Below are positions 7,216 through 14,283 of a DNA stretch of 29,172 nt, one piece after another; position 1 is the first letter of the stretch; the number at the start of each line of letters is the position of its first letter. Source of the stretch: Opitutia bacterium UBA3151 (GTDB lineage: Bacteria; Verrucomicrobiota; Verrucomicrobiia; Opitutales; Seribacteraceae); the NCBI GenBank assembly GCA_002364975.1, contig DEYT01000094.1, positions 1,127-30,298 on the forward strand. Direction: 5' to 3'. Position numbers and translations under genes: made by a program. Under the pieces are notes generated by a model, which did no database searches, was not told the DNA's origin, and worked only from the letters and a program-made list of their open reading frames with translations.

Positions 7216-8208
7216 TCATTCTTCAAAGGGGTATTTAAAACCGCAAGATTCACGGATTTTGTCCATAGTTCTTGCTATAGAAAGGCTTTCCTCAAGTGGC
7301 ATGACTTCAGAATCTTTTTTATCCTCTTCAAGCAATTGACCGAAATGTTCGGCCTCATAGTTGAATCCATTTCCCTCGAAGGGCATTTCTATATATTCTT
7401 CTTTTCGGGAATGATGCGATTGAATCGTCATCTTTTGTGGTTTCCAGCACTGCTTATGGAGGCGAAGTGAGCCATCAGTACCGGCAATAAATGCCTCCTG
7501 ATTGGTCTCGCATCTTAGAGAAGAATGTAAGAGTGCATGTGCACCATTCTCATATTTCAGAATGCAAGAAGTTTGCTCATCAACCTGTGTCTTACCAAGA
7601 GTCGCAAGGGCAGCAAAGCTTTTTGGCATTCCTAGAATCATTGATGCAAAGGATAAGGGGTAAATACCAATGTCCAGAAGTGACCCACCAGCTAAAGCAG
7701 GGTTGAAGAGCCTACCATTTGGATCTTTATTTTTGGGGAGGAAACCAAAATCTGCTTGGATGGAGAAAATCTCACCCAGTGAACCCGCAAGTACAATTTC
7801 TTTAACTTTTCTCATTAATGGTGGGAATCTTGACCACATTCCTTCCATAAGAAGAACATTCTCAGCACGAGCAGATTCAATCATCGTTTTCACTTGTGAG
7901 GCATTGACTGCTAATGGTTTTTCACAAAGAACATTCTTTTTATTTTGTAAGCATAAAATAGTAGTATCCATATGCTCTGAATGAGGAGTTGCGATATATA
8001 CCGCATCGACGACCGAGCTTTCTGCCAGTTCTTGATAAGAATAAAATTGAAAAGGAACCTGCCATTCTTTGCTGAATCGCTCAGCTCTCTCTTTCGAGCG
8101 AGAGGCAATCGCAACCAACTTACCATTTTGAGAATGATGTAACCCTTCAGCAAAGGCACGAGCAATTCTTCCGGGGCCAATAATACCCCATCGCACTTTT
8201 TCTTTCAT
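7216..8208 (-). CDS. Gfo/Idh/MocA family NAD(P)-dependent oxidoreductase
   Basis: 330 residues. The N-terminal Rossmann fold has GIIGPGRIARAFAEG at about 8-22. The family's EKP motif is at 96-98 (CEKPLAVN). Residues 121-130 (MEGMWSRFPP) and 168-184 (FNPALAGGSLLDIGIYP) match the dimeric dihydrodiol dehydrogenase-like branch, in which the conserved Asp and Tyr lie near the substrate. The usual substrates in this branch are sugars or sugar-derived diols; the specific one cannot be read from sequence. The gene stands alone on the minus strand between two plus-strand clusters and is divergent from the lipoprotein at 8286, with 77 bases between them. Confidence 0.9.
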   Translation of the reverse strand: MKEKVRWGIIGPGRIARAFAEGLHHSQNGKLVAIASRSKERAERFSKEWQVPFQFYSYQELAESSVVDAVYIATPHSEHMDTTILCLQNKKNVLCEKPLAVNASQVKTMIESARAENVLLMEGMWSRFPPLMRKVKEIVLAGSLGEIFSIQADFGFLPKNKDPNGRLFNPALAGGSLLDIGIYPLSFASMILGMPKSFAALATLGKTQVDEQTSCILKYENGAHALLHSSLRCETNQEAFIAGTDGSLRLHKQCWKPQKMTIQSHHSRKEEYIEMPFEGNGFNYEAEHFGQLLEEDKKDSEVMPLEESLSIARTMDKIRESCGFKYPFEE

Positions 8209-8285
8209 ATTATTATGAATTCTTTAGATTAAAACTTTTAAGAGAAATGAAATAAAATCTCACAATTGTTGACGAAACAGCGAAG

Positions 8286-8759
8286 ATGAAAGAGTGTCAA
8301 AGCATGAATGTTTTTTCAAAAAAGAGTTTGCTTACCCGAGGACTGCTTATTTTTGGCCTTCTTATTCCTTTTTTATTTTTCGGCTGTTCCCTTGAAGATT
8401 TGACTCAAGATAAAACTACCAAGGAAATTAAAGACCCATTGTCTTCCGAAGAAATTAAGCCTCAGACTTCCATTGATCAAGTTGATCTAAAGTCTTTTGA
8501 AAAAACTTTGAACCATCAACTATCAGAGTTTTCTGGTAACTTGAAAAATGGAATTGATGAAAGGACAAAGAATAACTACGAAAGAATAAAGTCCTTAATG
8601 GATGCATCAGTAATAAAAATGTCTGTTAAAAATGCAAAGTTTCAATTCCTCTGCGACGAAAATGAGAGGTGGATTTACAGGTGTAATTTGATCACAGGTG
8701 AGATTGAATGCTTTAGTATGTCCTCCAATAAATTGCGTCTACTTTCCAGTATTAAATAA
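8286..8759 (+). CDS. Small lipoprotein of unknown function
   Basis: 157 residues as read from the ATG at 8286; an ATG at 8304 (residue 7, MNVFSKKSLLTRG) would give a more typical signal peptide, and I cannot decide between them. The hydrophobic segment ends in a lipobox (FLFFGC, Cys34 in the long form). The mature part starts with a polar, Lys/Glu/Thr-rich linker, then a helical region (FEKTLNHQLSEF), then an end with three Cys residues in FLCDENERWIYRCN and IECFSM. No known family is recognised. It is 9 bases ahead of the next lipoprotein, so the two are probably co-transcribed and belong with the ExbB/ExbD-like unit downstream. Confidence 0.8.
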   Translation: MKECQSMNVFSKKSLLTRGLLIFGLLIPFLFFGCSLEDLTQDKTTKEIKDPLSSEEIKPQTSIDQVDLKSFEKTLNHQLSEFSGNLKNGIDERTKNNYERIKSLMDASVIKMSVKNAKFQFLCDENERWIYRCNLITGEIECFSMSSNKLRLLSSIK

Positions 8760-8768
8760 TATTGAACC

Positions 8769-9344
8769 ATGAAAAATAGAATTACCGCTCTTGTAACCTT
8801 CCGTTTCTTTATCTGCTTCGTCGCGGCTATTTTTTCGAGTTGTAACCGCTCTGGAAAATACGGGCAAAATAACTCCAAGGACATCAAATTGAGAAGGCCA
8901 CCTGCTGCCATTGAAAAAGCTTGGCTTGCTAGGCATCAGTACGATCCAGATCGTCGATTACTTATACCAAAATATAGTGGAGCACGCTGGGGATCCATAC
9001 TTGAATATACTGAAAATGAAAGTTTAGTTTACAGGGACTGGTGGGTGAGGGATGTAAAAATGGAAGAACTTAGTGCGGAGCCCTCCACTAAACTAGTACC
9101 TTTTTATCAAATTGAACTAGGCATGGAAGGAGAGCAACTAGAACCTGAGCAAGAAGAATTCATTGATATTGGCACTGAGGAGGTTGGTGGTGAGCTTTTT
9201 GTTCCTCAAGCTACAAACCCCGAATCTTCTCCCGAAGATTCAACTTCTGATTTTCCCTTTGCACCCATGGAAGATCCCTCCGAAGCGATGGAAGAGATAG
9301 AGAACGAAGCTTCAAATGCAGATCCTTTTGCTCCCCTTCCCTAA
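8769..9344 (+). CDS. Lipoprotein, paralog of the one at 3469
   Basis: 191 residues. The signal peptide ends in a lipobox-like FSSC with Cys25. Residues 48-69 hold IEKAWLARHQYDPDRR followed by LLIPKY. This is the same phrase as in the lipoprotein at 3469, and a Trp-Gly (RWG) follows at a similar distance. The C-terminal half is acidic and carries three PFxP-like units: LFVP, FPFAP and DPFAP, the last at the extreme C-terminus, as in the paralog. A 201-base gap separates it from the ExbB-like gene, but direction and theme agree. Both lipoproteins open or precede clusters of membrane-anchored coiled-coil proteins, so a shared assembly role is a fair inference. Not a recognised family. Confidence 0.85.
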   Translation: MKNRITALVTFRFFICFVAAIFSSCNRSGKYGQNNSKDIKLRRPPAAIEKAWLARHQYDPDRRLLIPKYSGARWGSILEYTENESLVYRDWWVRDVKMEELSAEPSTKLVPFYQIELGMEGEQLEPEQEEFIDIGTEEVGGELFVPQATNPESSPEDSTSDFPFAPMEDPSEAMEEIENEASNADPFAPLP

Positions 9345-9355
9345 AATTTGCATCT

Positions 9356-9397
9356 AATGTCATTCGGATATTCGCTCTGAGCGGATAAAGTGACATT
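9356..9397 (+). promoter_or_regulatory. Two-tier inverted repeat upstream of the ExbB-like operon
   Basis: The 201-base gap 9345-9545 contains a nested dyad. The outer arms are AATGTCA (9356-9362) and TGACATT (9391-9397). The inner arms are ATTCGCT (9370-9376) and AGCGGAT (9380-9386), with one T-G pair and a CTG loop. No T-run follows, so it is not a standard terminator. Further on, AATGTA and TACATT form a second dyad and TGTTTAAACA is a perfect palindrome. It could be an operator, a folded leader or a processing site between the lipoproteins and the channel gene. Function unknown. Confidence 0.4.
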
Positions 9398-9545
9398 CAT
9401 GATTATGATTTACATAGCGAATGTAGTTACATTTGTTTAAACATTTAATCGATTGGAACTTTCAAAGGTTCTTAGAAGATAAAGTTCTAGCCAAAGCCAG
9501 ATGTTTAAAAAGATTATCACTTAAAAAGGAAAGCACGAATCCCCT

Positions 9546-10610
9546 ATGGCAAAAAAAGCAAAGTTTAATCCGAAAACTCTAGAGCGGGCAAAACAAAGAG
9601 CTAATCAAGTTAACATGATGCAACGAAGTTCGGAAGAGATGGGTAAGTTCGATAATACTTCTGCAACTTCAGTTTCCATGGCTATAACTGCTTTGATTGG
9701 TCTTGGCTTTGAAGTTGGGTTTTACTTATTTTTACTACTTTTCCGTATTTCCGATTCAACGAAGATTTTTTACGACTACTTCTACGAAAGGGGATGGGTG
9801 CCGTATTTACTAACCTATTTGGCATGTTGGGCATTTGCGATACTGTTTCTGAAGCGAAAAAAACTGAGAGCACAAGAAAATGTGATGCAATTTAAGCTTC
9901 TGCCCGAAGATATTTCGGTCGATATCAGAGAAGATAACCTGGTGCAGTTTTATGCTCATATTAAAAGATTAGGCCTTGATCCTAGTCAAAGTTTTTTACT
10001 AACCCGTATTTTTCGTGGATTAGAACACTTTAGTGTTCGTAAAAATCACGCAGAGACTGCGGATATGTTGAAATCCCAATCTGAAATCGATGCTACCATG
10101 GTTGATTCCAGTTATGTTTTAATCAAGGTTTTCATCTGGGCAATTCCAATTCTCGGCTTTATTGGTACCGTTCTTGGAATTAGTAATGCAGTTGCTAGTT
10201 TTGGTGGTGAAATGGGAGCTGCCGCTGATATTGAAATAATCAAAGAGCAGCTTGGGCAGGTTACTGGAGGACTTAGTGAAGCATTTGATACCACACTTAT
10301 ATCCTTAATATTCAGTATATGTGTGATGTTTCCCATGAGCGTAATGCAAAAAAATGAAGAAGATTTACTCAATAAGGTCGATGAATATTGTAACGAATAT
10401 TTTCTTAAACGACTCCGTGAGCCAGAGGTTTCTCTGGCTACAAATCCTACTGATTCTATCAATGCGATTACTCGAATTGAAAACCTACAGGCATATCTTT
10501 TACAGTTGCAGGAGTCTCAGAGTGTCGTGGCCCAACAAATGACCCAAGTAGCTCACCAATTTAATCAGATTATGCAGAGCACCACAGCCGAGGAAGAAGA
10601 CCATGGCTAA
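9546..10610 (+). CDS. MotA/TolQ/ExbB-type proton channel protein
   Basis: 354 residues with about four membrane helices: near 46-66, 85-102, 192-213 and 249-268. The last two carry the family signature: AIPILGFIGTVLGISNAV at about 199-216 and GGLSEAFDTTLISLIF at 241-256, with the pore-lining Thr at 249/250. In the family these subunits form a pentameric ring around a pair of ExbD/MotB-type subunits and use the proton motive force. The cytoplasmic loop between helices 2 and 3 is about 90 residues. A Gln-rich C-terminal tail (about 305-345) looks helical. The gene is followed 31 bases later by two ExbD-like genes, so this is a complete stator set. It has no Tol, Ton or flagellar neighbours, so the work it drives is unknown. 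Confidence 0.93.
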   Translation: MAKKAKFNPKTLERAKQRANQVNMMQRSSEEMGKFDNTSATSVSMAITALIGLGFEVGFYLFLLLFRISDSTKIFYDYFYERGWVPYLLTYLACWAFAILFLKRKKLRAQENVMQFKLLPEDISVDIREDNLVQFYAHIKRLGLDPSQSFLLTRIFRGLEHFSVRKNHAETADMLKSQSEIDATMVDSSYVLIKVFIWAIPILGFIGTVLGISNAVASFGGEMGAAADIEIIKEQLGQVTGGLSEAFDTTLISLIFSICVMFPMSVMQKNEEDLLNKVDEYCNEYFLKRLREPEVSLATNPTDSINAITRIENLQAYLLQLQESQSVVAQQMTQVAHQFNQIMQSTTAEEEDHG

Positions 10611-10641
10611 TAATCGGAGGTTAATCTGAATTTACGCCGGT

Positions 10642-11628
10642 ATGAAGAAGAAAAAGGCAGACCTTGAGGTTTCGCTCTTTCCCTTTTTGAGTATTCTTGC
10701 CTGCGTCATCGGGATATTAACCCTCATGATAACTGCAATCGTAATTGCTCAGATTGATCCTGAAGCGGTAAGTGAGAAGATTGAAACTGCCTTGGAGGAC
10801 GACGAGGAATTTCAAAAGAAAATTGAGGAGAGAAAAAAAGAATTAGATGACCTTCGGAGAGAAATTGAAAAGATCAAAAAAGGTCCATTCAAAAAAATTG
10901 ACCCCAAGAAAAAAGATCAATTGAAGGAACAGATTATTGTAGTAAGTGCTCAGATACAAAAGGTGAAGGCAGAGCATAAACAAGCGAACACAATCCATGG
11001 GGAAGTGGTTAGAATGAAAGCCAATCTGTCCCGAAGAATGAAGGATTTAGAACAGGCTGAGAAAGAATGGGAGCTAATGAAAAATCCTGATAAATTTGCC
11101 ACCATGGTGGTTAAGCAGAGTGGATCCGGAACGGGGGGAGATCTGGAGCCTACTTTCATTGAATGTAATGAGAAAGGGATTCGTGTTTACGAGGATATTG
11201 GTAAGTATTTTGAAGTGCCCGTTGCCGAGATAGGTGGTCATGCGAAGTTGAAAGCCCTAATTCAGAAAGTGGCCAAAGAAGCGCCTTACCGAACTTGGAG
11301 GAGTGTACAAGGTAGTGAAATAGATGCTCGTTTTATCAAGCGTGTTGGAAGTAATATTACTCTCAAGGATAAGAAGGGAAAAGAGATTGTATTCAAAGCG
11401 ATTCAATTAGCTGCAGGATCTTCTAATGTTATAAGGAAGTATGAAGAAGCACGAAATGCCAAGCGACCTGATCCGGAAGCAAGGTATATTATTTTTCTAT
11501 TACGCACGAAGGGTTTTAATGCATGGAATCGTAGCGTTCAGGTATGCAACAGCCTTGGTTGTCGTTACGGACAACTTCCCCTTGACGGCGAGGGAGAGGT
11601 TGATCTGTCCCTCTTTCTTGGATCATGA
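10642..11628 (+). CDS. ExbD-like coiled-coil protein lacking the helix Asp
   Basis: 328 residues. After a Lys-rich start the single membrane helix spans about 13-36 (FPFLSILACVIGILTLM). At position 17, where ExbD/TolR-type proteins carry the protonatable Asp, there is Ser. A highly charged coiled coil follows (about 45-150). The C-terminal domain, from about 167, begins PTFIECNEKGIRVYED and ends with RYIIFLLRTKGFNAW, a Cys, then CRYGQLPLD. The next gene shares this layout: same helix position, coiled coil and end domain (LLYEVFPDSFGVY, then AGWKP). The two are paralogs. The gene's stop overlaps the next start as ATGA. Most likely it is one half of a heterodimer inside the ExbB-like ring; this is inference. 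Confidence 0.85.
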   Translation: MKKKKADLEVSLFPFLSILACVIGILTLMITAIVIAQIDPEAVSEKIETALEDDEEFQKKIEERKKELDDLRREIEKIKKGPFKKIDPKKKDQLKEQIIVVSAQIQKVKAEHKQANTIHGEVVRMKANLSRRMKDLEQAEKEWELMKNPDKFATMVVKQSGSGTGGDLEPTFIECNEKGIRVYEDIGKYFEVPVAEIGGHAKLKALIQKVAKEAPYRTWRSVQGSEIDARFIKRVGSNITLKDKKGKEIVFKAIQLAAGSSNVIRKYEEARNAKRPDPEARYIIFLLRTKGFNAWNRSVQVCNSLGCRYGQLPLDGEGEVDLSLFLGS

Positions 11629-12710
11629 AACGAAAGAAAAAAGATTCCGTTGGCAGTCTTGATTCCTTACTTGATACCATAACCACAGTGGTTGGAATTC
11701 TAATTATTCTCCTGATTGTAGTTCAATTGGGTGCGGATTCTGCCGTAAAGAGAATCGTGGAAGAAAAAAAGGAAGAAGACTCCAAAGAGTTGATGGAATT
11801 TGCGATGAAGCAATTTGATGAGCAGAAGCACACCCTGCAGAAAGAGAAAGAGGAATTGCAGCTTAGGCAGGCATCGCAGAACAAAGAGCAGCAAAAATTA
11901 ATTCAGGAAATTGCCCAACTTGAAAAAGAACTTACAGCTAAGAAAAAGGAAATTCCTCCATCTCCTCCAAAACTGCAAAATTTACGCCAGGAAAAAAGTA
12001 AGTTACAAAAAGAACAAAATTCCGTGGAGGTAAAAGTGAAAAAAATAAAAGGATTGCTAGTCAAGGCACCAAAGCCCTCTGGTCAGACGATTAGCAAGGA
12101 AGTCAGTCTGCCTGACCCTAAGCCCGCGATTGCAGGCTCAACTCCGTACCGTTTCCTTTGCCGAAATGGAAAGATTTTTCCTTTAAATGATAAAGCTTTG
12201 CAAGGAATGGTTTTAACAAACCTAGCCAAAGCTGCGGTAAAGCCGAATAAGGATAAGGAATATGACGGGAAGAAGTTTCTCTCTGTGATTAACGGCAAGA
12301 AACCAAGCACCAGTTTTTTCACTTTGGTAGCCCGGGAGGACAAAGATAAAGTCATTCGCTTTTCCATGGAAAGAAAAGATAAGGCAGGAGAGAATGAAAA
12401 CCAAGTGATCAACCCTGGTTCTCAGTATAACAAGGTTTTGTCTCGGTTAAGCCCGCAAAAAAATTATCTCTTGTATGAAGTATTTCCCGATAGTTTTGGG
12501 GTGTATCTGGCTGCCCGGGATTTGGCCAATCAAAGAAAGTTTCCTGCCGGATGGAAACCCGCTCATCGGGGTACGGATTGGTGGAGTTATGACTGGGGTT
12601 ATCGTACACTCGGGAGGAAAGAATATTTAGCTTCCCGGCCAAAACCTCCCCCAAATCCAAATGAGGGTAAACCCGTTCCTCCAAAAAGACCGGCAAATGT
12701 ATTAGACTAG
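11625..12710 (+). CDS. ExbD-like coiled-coil protein with helix Asp17
   Basis: 361 residues. A Lys-rich start leads into SLDSLLDTITTVVGILIILL, with Asp17 at the mouth of the membrane helix, the place of the proton-carrying Asp in ExbD, TolR and MotB. An extra acidic residue, Asp13, sits where the sister protein has Phe. A long Lys/Glu/Gln coiled coil covers about 45-140. The C-terminal domain begins TPYRFLCRNGKIFPLND and has a late YLLYEVFPDSFGVYLAARD and AGWKPAH phrase. It ends in a Pro/Lys-rich tail. There is no OmpA-type peptidoglycan-binding domain. It overlaps the upstream gene by four bases. Its stop codon shares bases with the stop of pgi on the other strand. Confidence 0.88.
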   Translation: MKRKKKDSVGSLDSLLDTITTVVGILIILLIVVQLGADSAVKRIVEEKKEEDSKELMEFAMKQFDEQKHTLQKEKEELQLRQASQNKEQQKLIQEIAQLEKELTAKKKEIPPSPPKLQNLRQEKSKLQKEQNSVEVKVKKIKGLLVKAPKPSGQTISKEVSLPDPKPAIAGSTPYRFLCRNGKIFPLNDKALQGMVLTNLAKAAVKPNKDKEYDGKKFLSVINGKKPSTSFFTLVAREDKDKVIRFSMERKDKAGENENQVINPGSQYNKVLSRLSPQKNYLLYEVFPDSFGVYLAARDLANQRKFPAGWKPAHRGTDWWSYDWGYRTLGRKEYLASRPKPPPNPNEGKPVPPKRPANVLD

Positions 12711-14275
12711 CGGGCGAGGAATTGATCCTCGAGTGGACAGTCAGTTGAAATTCTTTGGTAGGAACTCGAATGATTGACTGCCAAGCTTTCAAGGATTTTA
12801 AAGACCCAAGTGTTTTTTTCAGCCTGTCCGATTGCCTCCGCAACTTGGGAAGCTGTCTGGGCATTTCCTGAGATAGCCTTCAGGTGATCAACCACCGCTT
12901 TGCGCACCGCAAGAATAGCAGTTGCGGCCTTTTTGCCCGCTTCCACACCTGGTTGATGGTAGGCGTTGATTCCAACCAGTGAAGCATAGAGTCCAACCGC
13001 CCGTTCAAAGAGAGCAATCAATCCACCCACCGCTGCAGGAGTGACCTTTGAAATGGTGAGGGTGACTGATTTCCGATCTTTTTCGTAGAGTGCGTCCCGG
13101 GTACCAAGAAAGAACCCATGTAAGTAGTCTCCCGAGTCCATACCATCCTCATCCACGGCGATCGATTCACCCTCTCGGGTTTGGAGTACCTCAATAAAAG
13201 TAGCAAAGAAATTGGGGACACCTTCGCGGAGTTGTTGCACATAGGCATGCTGATCAGTAGATCCCTTATTTCCATAAACTGAAATTCCCTGATGTACGAC
13301 ATTACCAGCCAAGTCTTTTTCTTTACCCAAAGACTCCATTATCAATTGCTGTAGATACTTTGCGAATAATTCCAGACGGTCCTTGTAGGGCAGGATCACC
13401 ATATCTTTTGAGCCTTTGCCGTCTGTCAGGAAGTACCAGGAAAGAGCGAGCATCGCTGCCGGGTTATTTCTGAAATCTGATTCGCGGGTAAGTCCATCCA
13501 TTTGCTTTGCTCCACTTAGTAACTGATCAATATCAATTCCCTGCATGGCCGCTGGTAGCAGACCGACTGCGGCAGTCTCACTGGTACGACCCCCGACCCA
13601 GTCCCACATCGGCAAAAAGTCGAGCCATTCTTTTTCCTGTGAATACTGATGTAGTTTGCTACCGTCCCCAGTGATGGCGATCGTATGAGCGGAGAAATCT
13701 AATCCTCTCTGGGTAAAGGCATTTTCGGCTTCGAGCATACCATTCCGGGTTTCGGGTGTGCCCCCCGATTTAGAAATGACCAATACAAGCGTGGTGGAAA
13801 GAGCATCCCCGATTTCGGAAAGTGTAAGATCGATACCGTCCGGATCGGTATTGTCAAAGAAATGAACTCGCAGCTTATCGGTGTGCGGATGTCCAAGGGC
13901 TTTGCCCACAAACTGAGGTCCGAGGGCGGAGCCACCGACGCCAATGATAAGAAGAACAGTAAACGGGCCTTGCGGAGACTGGATAGAACCCGAATGAACG
14001 GATTGGGCCAACTCTTTAACTTTGGCAATGGTTTCACCAATCCCATGTGTCAGCTCTTTGTTGGGTGCGAGCTCTGCATCCCTGAGCCAATAGTGTCCAA
14101 CCATTCGGTTTTCATCCGGGTTGGCGATGGCACCGCTCTCCAGTTCATTCATCGATGCGAGTGCCTTGGAAATTGATTCTGACATCGAGTCCAAGTATCC
14201 ATCAGGAAAATCGACAAAAGAAAAATCTGCCCAGAATTGAGCGTCTGGATGAGAGAGATAAAGTTCTGATTTCAT
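12707..14275 (-). CDS. pgi: Glucose-6-phosphate isomerase
   Basis: Interconverts glucose-6-phosphate and fructose-6-phosphate in glycolysis and gluconeogenesis. It has 522 residues, within the range of the shorter bacterial form. Visible signatures: GVGGSALGPQFVG in the N-terminal SIS domain, SKSGGTPETRNG for phosphate binding, DWVGGRTSETAAVG, the catalytic Glu region LIMESLGKEKD, the base His in KGSTDQHAYVQQL, and the C-terminal Lys in QPGVEAGKKAA. It lies 8 bases downstream of ilvD, probably in one transcript. Its stop overlaps the stop of the convergent ExbD-like gene in a shared CTAG. By eye it is richer in G and C than the plus-strand cluster next to it. Confidence 0.96.
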   Translation of the reverse strand: MKSELYLSHPDAQFWADFSFVDFPDGYLDSMSESISKALASMNELESGAIANPDENRMVGHYWLRDAELAPNKELTHGIGETIAKVKELAQSVHSGSIQSPQGPFTVLLIIGVGGSALGPQFVGKALGHPHTDKLRVHFFDNTDPDGIDLTLSEIGDALSTTLVLVISKSGGTPETRNGMLEAENAFTQRGLDFSAHTIAITGDGSKLHQYSQEKEWLDFLPMWDWVGGRTSETAAVGLLPAAMQGIDIDQLLSGAKQMDGLTRESDFRNNPAAMLALSWYFLTDGKGSKDMVILPYKDRLELFAKYLQQLIMESLGKEKDLAGNVVHQGISVYGNKGSTDQHAYVQQLREGVPNFFATFIEVLQTREGESIAVDEDGMDSGDYLHGFFLGTRDALYEKDRKSVTLTISKVTPAAVGGLIALFERAVGLYASLVGINAYHQPGVEAGKKAATAILAVRKAVVDHLKAISGNAQTASQVAEAIGQAEKNTWVFKILESLAVNHSSSYQRISTDCPLEDQFLAR

Positions 14276-14283
14276 ATTTTGTT

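Noticed and set aside
7670..7984. A 104-codon plus-strand frame.
   Set aside because: Antisense shadow of the Gfo/Idh/MocA gene, whose EKP and Rossmann motifs are clear on the other strand.
9546..12710. A Zorya-type anti-phage system (ZorA/ZorB resemble MotA/MotB).
   Set aside because: There is no OmpA-type domain in either ExbD-like protein, no long cytoplasmic tail on the channel protein, and no ZorC, ZorD or ZorE-like gene nearby.
9546..12710. A Tol-Pal or TonB-ExbB-ExbD system.
   Set aside because: No TolA, TolB, Pal or TonB is present, and the ExbD-like proteins are more than twice the normal length, with coiled coils and a different end domain.
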